64,000 bases of DNA from Ornithodoros turicata (lineage: Eukaryota; Arthropoda; Arachnida; Ixodida; Argasidae). A program made the translations under genes and the position numbers. The notes beneath the pieces were generated by a model, which worked only from the letters and a program-made list of their open reading frames with translations, did not search any database and was not told where the DNA came from. The stretch covers positions 104,060,409-104,124,408 of the forward strand of contig NC_088203.1 of assembly GCF_037126465.1 (NCBI RefSeq), in the 5' to 3' direction. This document shows positions 9,453 to 20,034 of this stretch, one piece after another. The first letter of the stretch is position 1; every line of letters begins with the position of its first letter.

Positions 9453-11574
9453 GGTGAACGGATGATTTCGGTCAACATCGTCCCAGGTCACACCTACAAT
9501 ACGGATACGTGTAAAAAAAAAAAAATGTCCGCATGGGGTGATATGTATTAACGCCCCGTAGAATACAAGACTGCCTCTGCCTTCCCCTCGCCTTTCAAAG
9601 AGACATGTTCTGCACCGGGTGTAGCTTCTCGGATGTGTCGGATCGCGCAATATTGTCTGCTGCTGACACGCAACATCGTCGGTCCACGCAAGGATCGCGC
9701 AACCCAATTTTCACTTGCCAGAAATGCCCCTAGGAAGCGATAACGGAGCCAAGAAATAGCCCCGCTCTACGAGGAAATAATTTATTACAGTGTAATACCA
9801 TTCCGGTGATATACGCGCACCATATCCGAAATTATTTATTGCGTGTCCGCCGTGTGTTTGTGGGGCTATAAACATGTTCCTTCTTAAGGACACCACGAAA
9901 AAGGTTTCGTTGGTTCCCATTAAATGCCCTGCTCCGTATACTACATGGCCGTTAACCGCTTCTAGTCGAGTTTAGAACTTTGAGAACGACGAGTAGTTAG
10001 TGTAACTATTCCTAAATCTACACTGCGCTCTGCAAGATATATGTGTACGCCCCGCATCAAATAACAATAGATATTTTATAAGAAGATATGATTCTCTCAG
10101 GCCCGAACATTAAGCAGGGATGGAGAAAGATACACGTAAAAACGAACTGAACACTATAAATTTTGCGTGGTTGCACACACTGCTTTTTGCTACGTATACT
10201 TACCGTAATATACACATACCGACACCCACATTCACGCGAATCACGTTACATAGCACGCACTACCGTCCTTACCCATTGGTGTACAAAGTATGACTCTCAG
10301 ATAAAGAATGTTTACATTGCGACCTTCCATCACAACCAAAAATCTACGATACCTTTGGGCAAAGAAGAAACCCCCCTCCTCCCCCTCATACCTTCCCGGA
10401 CACAGTGAAGCGAAACGACCACAGAATACAGCGCAAACATCATTTCCCGTGTGATACGACACCAACCACCATCATAGCTGCGTTTTCCGCAACAAATTCA
10501 CCGCACAACCCGACAATATTCACACAAGGGGGATGGATCCTTTTCAAGCCAAGTCCACCGCGACTGAGCCTCAAATAAAGAGCGAGTAAATAAAATGGCT
10601 ACCTAGGGGAAAAGGACAGTCTATTCGTGGCACCCTCGAAAAATAGCAGACGCTGTCCGAGATCAATAAAGTTGTAACAGGACATGGGCCAAGATGAAGC
10701 AAGAATTGATGTGTTTCCGATTTAGATCTACAGAACGACCACAATTTTCCGACGCTGCTCTTTTCTGTCTCTCTTGGAATGTCCATCGTTTTCCCCCCGC
10801 GGAAGACGATGAAGTTCTAGGGGAGAAAGGAAGTTCCATCAAGAGAGGAGGGATGTCTTTGAAAGTAATAAAAATGAATCGAGCAGAATTGCCATGAGGG
10901 AGAAAGGGTGACATAGGGTAAGGAGGAAGGTTCCAAAGAGGCCCGTATGAAAACAACGTACATATAGGGAAGTCTTTTCGGAGGTCGTTGTACTCGAGTC
11001 GCGCTGCGGTCATTGCGGGGGTGTCAGCTTTGAATTGTGACGATGGATGTTGAAAGCAATGCTCTTGTTTTGTCATTCTTATCCGGAACGTTGGGTTTGG
11101 AAAACCGCGATTTCTTCAGTTGGAGATTCGCAGTTGCGATTCACGTTTTGGAATGGTTTCTCGACTAGGTCATTTGGAATTCGTCGATTCGTGAAAGGTA
11201 ATACCGATGACCCGATGAAGTTGCAACGTTGAAGTAATTTTCACCCTCACACACGTTACAATTTCGCGAAGGAAACACAAAATATTTAACGCGAAGTAAA
11301 ACAATCGCGGGGATCGCGTTGCTGCTCGACCTTCAGAAGCATACGGATAAATTTGAGGATTTCTCGATTCGGTCCTCACAGCTCCTCAATTAGTTCTCCA
11401 GCCACGCAGTAATTTTCTGCGTCACACTTAACTGCCACCGCAATTGTACAGTGTTGTTTCTGCGCTCTTATGGATACGAGTGCACGTGTAAGGCGCATAA
11501 CATCACTTCTGGAGCTGCAGAGAAACACTGTTTTTGATTATGGCAACTTTGTCCTCTTTCTAGGCGGACAAACG
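9453..11574. other. Unassigned sequence
   Basis: No repeat family or gene recognised on either strand. Only short open frames without recognisable motifs. Confidence 0.3.
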
Positions 11575-11640
11575 CCTCTCATTCCTTCCTGCTATCCTCA
11601 TTCCACTTCTGTGTGGCGTTTATAGCCACAGTTGCGAAAT
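11575..11640 (+). mobile_element. SINE family B 3' fragment
   Basis: Contains the SINE B tail words CTCATTCCTTCCTGCTATCCTC and TATAGCCACAGTTGC found in the longer copies at 23.1, 26.2 and 32.2 kb. The tRNA head is missing. Confidence 0.5.
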
Positions 11641-12077
11641 GATGCTTTGGTCACGTGAAGGCTTCGGTACTGTCCGCGTTTACTTTGGCACCAAGACAGT
11701 ACATTTCAGCTATCGACGATAGCATCCTTCTTATCTCCTCCCGAAGAAAGAAGGGTGTCAGGCTTCACCAGCCCTGTCATCCCCGTTATCACCCGGTTTC
11801 CTTTCTTTCTCGACTTATCGGGTTGTTAGCCAATCACACAATAACGCGTTTTGACTCCTTAGAAATTTTCCATTTGTTGCTGCAAGTCCATTAGCGGGTG
11901 TACTGTGACCGCAGGCCACTACTTCTGGTTGCTGCTCTTCCAGTGGTGAATCACCCCATGTCATAGTCACAACAACAACAACAACAGCTTCATTGCAAAA
12001 ATAACAACAACTATTTGTTGTTGTTAGTTTTTCCGTGGCTGGCATTGGGGGACGTAGAAGTGAACCGCCCAGCTTCA
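11641..12077. other. Unassigned; AAC-repeat tail
   Basis: (AAC)n near 11969-11988 and again near 12000, followed by GTTGTTGTT, so a short hairpin is possible. Possibly LINE tails. No gene. Confidence 0.3.
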
Positions 12078-12089
12078 CATCCCGGGTGT

Positions 12090-12230
12090 CTGAGGAAAAG
12101 ACATATGTCGGCACAGTTCCCTTAGAAGTCGGCCCAGGACGCACACTCCCCCAGGGCGTCAGTCGTGACGTTGCCCACCTACGTGAGGCCGACAACGGCA
12201 AGCCCTTTCACCACCCACCACCACCACCAC
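12090..12230 (+). mobile_element. SINE family A, 5'-truncated, 12-bp TSD
   Basis: Begins within the SINE body just before CATATGTCGGCACAGTTCCC, so the tRNA head is lost, and ends in a CCACCA tail. Perfect TSD catcccgggtgt at 12078-12089 and 12231-12242. Confidence 0.9.
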
Positions 12231-12242
12231 CATCCCGGGTGT

Positions 12243-13640
12243 AGTTTTGGAATAATGCGAGGGGACACTGGACAACGTCGTCAATGAGGTATGAGACTTG
12301 ACCTGCAAGTGATTATCTCGATACAGTTTAAAACTTTAGACTGCTCAGGCAGCCAATGGTATGCGGATTATCGTGCATTCTATGGGAAGCGTTCTGTCTC
12401 CGGAGACGGCCTACCTGCCCTCTCTCATACCATATTATGACGTCACGGCAAGTGGGACACAGCGCCTGCTCACCCATGCCGGCGTCGTCAAATTATAATA
12501 TACTGAGGCATATTATATACGATGTGCTTTGGGGACGTTTTTCGTGAGAGTGTGGCTTTTGTTTTGTTGACCACCGACACTGGCTCACTTGCTTTGCTCT
12601 GTCCTGTACGGAAGACTTGGAAGGTTGCTACAAATGTCACTGTACACAATGATCAGCTTTGAGTCTTCAGCAGGGTTGTTTGGATTTTATCCGATGGATT
12701 TTTATTTTTTCCACACAATTTAATCCGGATTTTTTATAGATTTTGTCCAGAAGCTATGTGAAAGACAATCTTAATTCAACGTCACGCGGAAAACTACCGC
12801 TTTATGTTATTGTAGCGTTGGCTGTTTATAAAAGCCCAGGTACGCGCAACATTAACTTCTTTTTTAGCTTTGTAACTTTTCAACGTCACTTTTTGATCTT
12901 TTCAGATTTACCTTTTTTCCCGTTTTCTTCTACTTCTGCCCATTTAGGGAGAGGCTTTCTTCTGCTTCCTGGAGACATTGTAACTGAAGTACGGCAGCTA
13001 ATCCAGGCGTGTAGCTTCTACACCATTCACCCACGCGTGCATGGGACTCCTTTCGGAAAACAGTGGAAATTCACTCAGTGTTACAGGGACAGACAGTTTC
13101 ATAAACCGAAACTATGAGAGGTCACCCGAAATCAAGAAGAACAGCAAAACACATTTGTTTTTACTCTGCGTCACATTTCTAGGCTTGTCTATATTCTCCA
13201 AAAATATGCAAAAATATCCCGGTTTTAATAAACAAAAAAAAAAGCCCACTGGAGAGGGTCTTTTTAAAATTATACGAATTTTTTTTAAACCCTGGTCTTC
13301 AGTAATTGCATGAACGGAAACGTAACTCTGTTTTTGCCCAATATGTCCTGGAGTTATCGTCACATTGCGTGGCCTGTAGCTGGGCCAAGGCTGTTTGACG
13401 AAAATTACGACTTTGACGATACTCTCTGCAGGACATGATGAATTGGAAGTCCTCCGCGTTTAGCAGTAGGGGAAAGAGTCCTGGTCTCCTGAGTTTTTTT
13501 TTTTTTTTTTGTTTGTGCAGTCGACACTTTCGTGGCCTTCCGTCACATTGCCCGAGCGGCTATAGGTAAGTCAAAGCTGGTGCTCCGGGTGCACTGTGCC
13601 TATGCAGGCCTCATCTTGGTGTCTGCACATAGGTCATATA
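12243..13640. other. Unassigned sequence
   Basis: No gene or repeat recognised. A T-rich ATTTTTATTTTTT patch lies near 12690, and a poly-T run at about 13494-13510. Confidence 0.3.
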
Positions 13641-13851
13641 CAGGGTGTTCAAAATTAAGCTTTCACTAGCACTTTATGAATTGGCGAACAAAAGAAAACT
13701 GGCTGCTATTTTTCTGTTTCTTGAGTAAGAAACAGGTGCTACATAATTAGCAGCACCTGTTTCTTACACAAGTAGCGTAAAGTTTTCATCCGGTTTCCTG
13801 TCATCGCTGTGTTTGCGTAACGCTCGTGAAAGCTTAATTTTGAACACCCTG
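13641..13851. mobile_element. 211-bp TA-target MITE, CAGGGTGTTC termini
   Basis: Perfect 26-bp TIRs starting CAGGGTGTTCAAAATTAAGC, flanked by TA on both sides (13639-13640, 13852-13853), as for Tc1/mariner. The centre is a second palindrome built on TAAGAAACAGGTGCT. No coding capacity. Confidence 0.85.
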
Positions 13852-13853
13852 TA

Positions 13854-15737
13854 CATGGTTTGTGGAGCTTTCAAGAATTACTTTGTAAGGATTTATTTCT
13901 TCCCATATTGTTTGTAGCAGTTACGTATAGTGCTACGCCCTGTTAGATCTATCTGCGACGTTTTTCAAAGTTTGATTTTTAACAGCTTTTCGTATGACGT
14001 TATCAACACGTAACTTGGGGAAAAGCAGCGTGATATAACGTCATTATTACGGACACTGTAACCGCCCGTTTCATTTTTTTTTATCACTAACGTCAACATG
14101 GAGCGCTCTTTTGTGTGAATCCTACCACTCCCATCCCTCCCTACTCCCCAGCGTCAGACGGGCGCTTACAGGTTTCTAAAAATGTCGGATACTTCTTTAT
14201 GGGTGGCCTTTGTGTCGTAAATGGCCATAGAAAATAAAATTAAGAACCAGAAACTGCGCGAGGATCAAGCGAAACTGGCAAACCGACACGTGTTACTTGA
14301 CTCGCCATCATCTCTCGTGCTGTAGCTGATACCGCACTCCTTTCAGTCCGTGAAGGTGTTATTGTATATTCAGACGTTCACAGACCATTTGGTTTTCTAT
14401 CGCCTTCTTCACATATTCTCTCCGTGTATCATATCATTGCCCTTCCCGCCTGTGTGTACTGGTTCTGATATCGGGTATAGTGTTCTTTCCGCATTCCCTT
14501 ATTGAATGCAAGTGTGGCCGATACAGACGCGGTTGAAGACAAAAATTTGCACAAAGTATCGATCGTTGTCCGTCTGCGGTCACGTTGACGCTGCTCGGTC
14601 GAAGGAATATTCTTCTTTTTCGTGTCGCGGGACGTTCAAACTTTCCATTAGTTAATTAACGAGTTGATACGTCTTATGACCATTGTCCTATAAGAAATTA
14701 GTAGTTTCCTTACCAAACGCTAACAGCGTGTTCTGTAAAGAACTCCACTTATATCCGATATACCACAGTGGTCCGTGATTGGTCATTTACTCTTTCTTAT
14801 GCGAATTAACGATTCACTTAAGGATTAAGGACTTGCACGGTATTCACAAGTAAGAGGTCAGATGGCTCATTCTTTTCATCGTTATGCAACGTGACATTTT
14901 CACACACCTGTGATGGCTGTGTTCTGTGAAGGTTGACAACATTGCGGAATTCACTAATACGTTCACAAACACTGTTGCTCACCGGAAAATAGTTGGACGT
15001 AGCCTCGCAGCTTGAACTTGGGCAGATGCATGTACTTGCAGTGTTCATCATTGAAGTAGCTTGGTTGACAGGATGGTATCTTCATTTTGTCCTGGGATGC
15101 CACGATGTTGGTGCCGTCCTGGGGCGCCACGATGTTTGTGCCAAGAAGAAGTGGGAAAGCACAGTTCCTTGGTTGAGACTTGCGTTGTGTTGATGAACAT
15201 GCACTAGGTGCTGATGTCGTGGCCTTGTTGTTGTTCCTTTGCACGTTGTTGGGAGCGTGAAGGATGTGATGAGTCTTGGTGTCCGTGGAAGTGTCTTGAC
15301 GCTTGGATGTCGTGGTGTTATAGAAGATCCGTTCTCGAATTGGTTGGAATTGTTCACCTTGTGATGGAGACGTTCGCGAAAGTTCCTAGATGATGTCTTT
15401 CTTTGGGAACATGCTGTTGAAGATCTTCTCCTGGTGGGAACTTGGAGGTGACTGGATGGAGACGTGTCCATTAGGCCACAGCTTCCCTCCCACGGAAACG
15501 GAGTAAGAAGAAGGATTCACCTGTAATTCGTTCTTCATTCATTCAGCTTTTTGCTGGCGCCACTCTCACATATCATAACGCCGACCGTGTCCTTCAAAGC
15601 GACCTTAATAGGCAAGGCCTAGAAGAAGGCTAGCGAGCTGATGTTTTTGTGACAACATACTTTGTAACAAGTCACACACACGTCCGTACTGTCCACTTTG
15701 TTGGTGCTCTGTATGTTTACCTGCCTTCGTGTCCTTC
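13854..15737. other. Unassigned; possible LTR-element leader
   Basis: No gene named. A 27-bp tandem duplication lies at 15089-15115/15116-15142; on the minus strand it encodes two copies of GTNIVA(P/S)QD. A TGGCGCCAGCAAAAAG-like string on the minus strand near 15550-15566 resembles a retrotransposon primer site, with short minus-strand frames after it. LTRs could not be located. Confidence 0.3.
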
Positions 15738-15745
15738 GTTACGCT

Positions 15746-16579
15746 CAGACTTGTGCCCGTTACCAAAAAATAGGAACTAAATACCGTTACCAGTTACTTC
15801 AGAAAAAAGTAACTAAATACGTTACTCGTTACCAACATACAAAAGTAACGAGTTCTCGTTACTCACAGGTAACGAGTTACTTTTTCGTTACCGCCGCATA
15901 TTAAGGAGCCAACAAACATGCCGTCACTTGCCTTCAACTCATTGTTAATGAGAAATTGCACTTCACAAGAAGCTGATACTCGAAATTTACATCAGTGGTC
16001 TTCGTTCTCTTTCGTGTGATGACATCTGCTGCCGAAGTGGGGGTGATCGGAGGTTAGGAAAACACAAGAAAAGACATCGGTTTTCGTGCCACCGATCACC
16101 AACGGTTCCCAAAAACAGATGAGGGGCTGCGTCATAATTTAGGGCTCTCAGAAGCTTAGCAAAGACAAGAAAAGGCTAGAAGTCGAAACGCGTTTTTTAT
16201 AGCCATAGCACAATTGGTACCCATCCTTGGGAAGGAGTGATGGTCGGAGATTACGGAATCAAGAGAAAAGACAAGGGCCTTCGTTTAAGACGATTCAGCA
16301 CGTCAACAACACATCCAACGAGGGACTGCAATAATACTTTGAGTCACACGTGGTCGTGGGTCACGCAGGTCCACGCATTGCGCCACACGGAGTGCCGAAA
16401 TGAGCTCCCCCACGCTGAAGAAAAGGATTGAGTAACGTCAGTAACGAGTTACCAATTTTTGTAACTGATTCCGTTACTATTATCACTTTTTAAAAAGTAA
16501 CTGAATCGTTACTTCGTTACCAAAAAAAGTAACCGTTACCAAGTAACGAGTTACTTGTAACGAGTTAGGCACAACTCTG
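15746..16579. mobile_element. 834-bp hAT-like element, GTTAC-rich ends
   Basis: Flanked by a perfect 8-bp TSD, gttacgct, at 15738-15745 and 16580-16587. The TIR is CAGACTTGTGCC at the left and the complement of CAGAGTTGTGCC at the right. Both sub-terminal regions are packed with GTAACGAGTTAC words. No transposase frame, hence non-autonomous. Related GTTAC-rich elements lie at 41660-42248 and probably near 36.9-37.8 kb. Confidence 0.85.
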
Positions 16580-16587
16580 GTTACGCT

Positions 16588-16895
16588 CGAGGAACTGTTG
16601 TCTTTAATCGACAACTGGTGGGCAGAGCGGCGTTATGCATTTTAATGTTAACAAACGTATAATGTCCCGTCTTCTGCAACGTAATAACATCTTTTCCTAT
16701 CCAAAATACCTCTGTCTCATGTCAGCTCCTATAAATGGCTTGGTCTTCATTTTGCCCCCGACCTGCCATCGACACCGCACTATTGTCGCCAATCCTTCCC
16801 CGAGTTTCTTACGTAACAACAACAACAACAACTAAATCATGACTATGGCCTGGGGGTTTCTTACGTAGAAACGTTAAACGCCTAGCATATGTCGC
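16588..16895. other. Spacer with (AAC)n
   Basis: Contains AACAACAACAACAACAACT at 16817-16834, a LINE-tail-like repeat. Nothing else recognised. Confidence 0.3.
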
Positions 16896-17317
16896 ATTAG
16901 TTCTAGGGTTCGGAATCCCGAGCCGTTTTTACAATCCCGGGATTTCGGGATTTCGAAATGTGGATCCCAGGATCTCGGGACGGGAGCGGGATCTTTTCGC
17001 AACTCTACCCAGGATGTCGTATAGGACTGTATCCACTTGCACAACCATGCTATCACAAATTGCCATATAGTTCGCGTCTTCTGCCATCCCCACGGAACAT
17101 TCTAGTGAAAAAAAAAAAAGAAAGAAAAAATGCTCACGGGGCAAAATTTGCGCATTACATTGAGCATTCGCACCGTGCCGGAATGTCAACTGAAGTGCCG
17201 CAATGAAATGCGTCTCTTCTTGTCATCTGCTACGGAATATCTTCCTGCTGCGCCCCAGGATATTTCCCGCAGTTCGAAGTGCACGAGAAGATACATACTT
17301 ATGACGTACAGCAATTC

Positions 17318-17649
17318 TAGTTACGCAGCCGCTAAAATCAATGACGTATTTCGCATCATCCGCTGGAGTATTCTGGGGAATGTCACTTGTGTGAATACAT
17401 GGAATAATGCGGTTTGCTCGTCTTTTTTATTCATCCACAGTGACTGTTGTGTTCTATTCTGCAGCAGCAGAGTCCATAATTTTCTGAAAAGGCTGTCTCC
17501 ATTTCCTCTTTCCTTTCCTCTCTCTCTCTATATATACATATATTTGAAAACAAACCACATTATTCCATGTATTCACACAATTGACATTCCACAGAATACT
17601 CCAGCGGATGATGCCAAATACGTCATTGATTTTAGCGGCTGCGTAACTA
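17318..17649. repeat. Inverted-repeat element, about 100-bp arms
   Basis: Arms 17318-17419 and 17548-17649 are over 90% complementary by eye, starting TAGTTACGCAGCCGC and including CATCATCCGCTGGAGTATTC. The spacer is about 128 bp and pyrimidine-rich. It ends 15 bp before the first ribozyme repeat. No TSD resolved. Confidence 0.8.
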
Positions 17650-17663
17650 CCCAGCGTATAACT

Positions 17664-17836
17664 GCGCAGCTACCCAGGGCTGACGAGCCGCAAACACGGC
17701 GAAACACGTGTCCTCTGATGCTGTCGCTTCGTTCCATGAGTATCTGTTTCTCTACGTGCAGCCATAGAAGCCATCTTAATCTGCAAGTTTGAATTTCAAA
17801 CACATCTAGCGTCATTTACTTATTTCTTTCATGGCT
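17664..17836 (+). repeat. Direct repeat unit, copy 1 (ribozyme-bearing)
   Basis: About 173 bp repeated at 17952-18124 with only a few differences. It holds a hammerhead motif at its 5' side, then CGTTCCATGAGTATCTG and TTTGAATTTCAAACACATC. The offset between copies is 288 bp. The 115 bp between the copies is not present after copy 2, so this is about 1.6 units of a 288-bp tandem. Confidence 0.9.
17674..17718 (+). ncRNA. Type I hammerhead ribozyme, copy 1
   Basis: Self-cleaving RNA fold. The core CTGACGA at 17680-17686 is followed by stem II, GCCG/CGGC (17687-17690 with 17697-17700), with loop CAAACA. Then comes GAA (17701-17703), a minimal stem III formed by ACACGTGT (17704-17711), and the cleavage triplet GTC ending at 17712. 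Stem I pairs CAGGG (17675-17679) with CTCTG (17713-17717), 5 bp with one G-U. The tiny stem III is characteristic of hammerheads in Penelope-like retroelements and metazoan retrozymes. Predicted cut between 17712 and 17713. Activity is inferred from the fold only. Confidence 0.8.
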
Positions 17837-17951
17837 TTTCTCCTCTCTTTATAATTCACTGGCTTGCACTGTGGCGTTGAGGAGTGCTCAGTCGCCCTCC
17901 CAGGTGTATATCGCTCGCTGAGTGACCCCTGGTTTGCCAATCCCGAACGAT

Positions 17952-18124
17952 ACGCAGCTACCCAGGGCTGACGAGCCACAAACACGGCGAAACACGTGTC
18001 CTCTGGTGCTATCGCTTCGTTCCATGAGTATCTGTTTCTCTACGTGCAGCCATAGAAGCCATCTTAATCTGCAAGTTTGAATTTCAAACACATCTAGCGT
18101 CATTTACTTATTTCTTTCATGGCT
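17952..18124 (+). repeat. Direct repeat unit, copy 2 (ribozyme-bearing)
   Basis: Second copy of the 17664-17836 repeat, in the same orientation. After it the sequence passes into a (TA)n run near 18134-18155 instead of the inter-repeat sequence that follows copy 1. Confidence 0.9.
17962..18006 (+). ncRNA. Type I hammerhead ribozyme, copy 2
   Basis: Same architecture: CTGACGA at 17968-17974, stem II GCC/GGC (17975-17977 with 17986-17988), GAA at 17989-17991, stem III ACACGTGT, GTC ending at 18000. Stem I pairs CCAGGG (17962-17967) with CTCTGG (18001-18006), 6 bp. Stem I gains the sixth pair that copy 1 lacks; stem II loses its fourth pair (A78/C85 numbering within 17900s). Cuts at 17712 and 18000 would release a 288-nt RNA. 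Confidence 0.8.
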
Positions 18125-18768
18125 TTCCCCCCTCTTTATATATATATATATATATTGACGTTCCAAATATACGTATTCGTGAATATCAAAAGAACAAAAA
18201 GAGAGATTCTGCAGAGAGAGAGAGAGAGATTCTGCAAGGGATTTTTTATACTACTTGAGGGCTGTTCTCTGCTATGGCTTGCGTAGTTCACATGAGTCAG
18301 CAGCTAACGTCGTTGTAATGTGTCGTGGACGACAAGGTTGGTTCGGTTTCGGATTGCAAATCATATTCTTCGAGGAAGTGACGCTTGAAACAAAAAGTCG
18401 ATTGGACACCGTTCTTTCCCTTTCACTCGTACCACCGAATATTTGTTGTCAAAAAAGCCGAAATTTATAATCTCGAAATCCCGGGATTTCGGGATCCCGG
18501 GCTCCGAACCCTAATTAGTTTCCTCTAGGGTACAGCACGCATTCGAAACCGTGCTGGTTTAGGATCATAACATCTAACCTCCAATATTCTACTGGTGTAG
18601 CCCAACTAAAAGACCGCGCTTCTCTGGATAACGCGTCATTCAGGAGGCGTATCTCACGCTTTTTTTTTTGTAAACTTTTTCTATCCCTCTTTCCATCACT
18701 TTGTGTGTTCTCTTTTGAGGTGAGATAAAACGCTCCGTATTTCACTTCGGCGAGTTTTAGTTTATCGG

Positions 18769-18966
18769 TGGTGGTAGTGCCCCCCAGCGGTGGGCAACGT
18801 CACCACTAACGCTCTGGGGGGATGTGCGTCCTGGGCCGACTTCTAAGGGAACTGTGCCGATGTACGTCTGAAAGTGTTTGAGGAAAACCCAGGAAAATCC
18901 CCAGACAGCACAGCCGGCACCGGGATTCGAACCCGGGCACCTCCCAGTCTCGATGACACGACCAGT
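18769..18966 (-). mobile_element. SINE family A, 5'-truncated, 11-bp TSD
   Basis: Minus-strand copy lacking the A box but retaining a B box (complement of GGGATTCGAACCC) and the body words. TSD tagtttatcgg (18758-18768) versus tagttgatcgg (18967-18977), 10 of 11. The 3' tail is CAC-like and short. Confidence 0.85.
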
Positions 18967-19039
18967 TAGTTGATCGGAAAGTGTTCACGGCAACGGTTCC
19001 GAAAATATGACAAGCCAATTGCCTTATTCCTGATATATA

Positions 19040-19253
19040 CAGGTACGTTTGCTCGAACGCGTCCAGAAATTTTATTTGAAGCGAGCGATAAAAGAGAAAC
19101 GAGCGCTACTTTTCAGCTACTTGACTAAGAAACAGGTGCTTCTAATGTGAAGCAGTACGCGTTTCTTACTCAAGTAGCAGAAAAGTACCACTTGCTTTTC
19201 TTTTATAGCTCGCTTCAAATAAAATTTCTGGACACGTTAGAGCAAACACCCTG
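19040..19253. mobile_element. 214-bp palindromic TA-target MITE
   Basis: The two halves are complementary almost throughout (words CCAGAAATTTTATTTGAAGC and TAAGAAAC). Termini CAGGTACGTTTGCTC / CAGGGTGTTTGCTC with TA on both sides (19038-19039, 19254-19255). The central TAAGAAACAGGTGCT palindrome is shared with the otherwise different MITE at 13641-13851. Confidence 0.85.
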
Positions 19254-19923
19254 TATATTCGTGTCAATGTTTCTCATCAATCGTGATTCTCTAATCTCTA
19301 TTCTCCCTCCGTTATATAATGCCCCCACGGGACCCCTAACAGGCTGCAGAACAGAGGTGACTAACGAGACAGGTTCAGCGGAATTTCTTCGATTTATTCC
19401 CTAAACGACAAATAACAAACGCGCTTGCATTATGAACTGTCACATATACGTCGCACGTTAACGTACCCGCGCTGTAACAACTAGGTCGATGTCTGAACTG
19501 TACACCCTTTTGTTGGCTACGGGAGGATATTAACGTTCGCTCATTGTTAAGACGGTACGCACGGATGCACAGACTACCTCTATCGTACGCACGACTGCGT
19601 AGAATAGAGGGAGAGAGCAAAAAGAGAGTGAGTAGCTGCAGCACATCGATTTGGCTCCGTGAATCTGCATTAATGCCGGAGCCCGTTTTTCATATTTACC
19701 CGACTGGTTGTTGCACTTCCCCAAGGGGTTCCGCCCATATTTCGTTCCTCATCGTTTTGGTAGCGCCGCTTTTGAAATCCACGGGTTTCCGGCCCTTAAT
19801 TTCACGCAAGCAGGGAGAACACGTGCATTTAACGTGTCTGGTTCTACAGGGGTTTACGAACGCGAAGGCAATAGAATACTTGCTTCGTTCGTGTAAAACT
19901 CGTGAACCAAACTTATGCTGTTC
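19254..19923. other. Unassigned sequence
   Basis: No gene or repeat recognised; short open frames only. Confidence 0.3.
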
Positions 19924-20034
19924 ATAATTGTCACAAAAAAGGCGTACGCCTCCCTTTTCAACAAATCAGGGCAGATAACGATATCATTCCAGATTACGGT
20001 TGGCTAAGAGCGTGCTATGCGGTGAAGTTCATTT
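19924..20034. repeat. Single arm of the GGCGTACGCC fold-back element
   Basis: Matches the right arm of 3612-3836: AATTG(C/T)CACAAAAA..GGCGTACGCCTCCC, then CAGATAAC, then GTGCTATGCGGTGAAGTTC. The complementary arm is missing, so this is a half element or a recombination product. Confidence 0.65.

Larger units (their letters stand above)
16904..18513. mobile_element. 1.6-kb hAT-like composite, TAGGGTTCGGA termini
   Basis: Left end TAGGGTTCGGAATCCCGAGC; the right end is complementary (GGGCTCCGAACCCTA) with CCCGGGATTTCGGGAT words inside both ends. TSD attagttc (16896-16903) versus attagttt (18514-18521), 7 of 8. It contains a separate inverted-repeat element (17318-17649), the ribozyme-bearing direct repeat (17664-18124), TA and GA microsatellites near 18134-18230, and no transposase. 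Confidence 0.7.

Noticed and set aside
17130..17792. 220-codon open frame on the plus strand
   Set aside because: Runs through the inverted-repeat element and the ribozyme repeat; not a protein gene.
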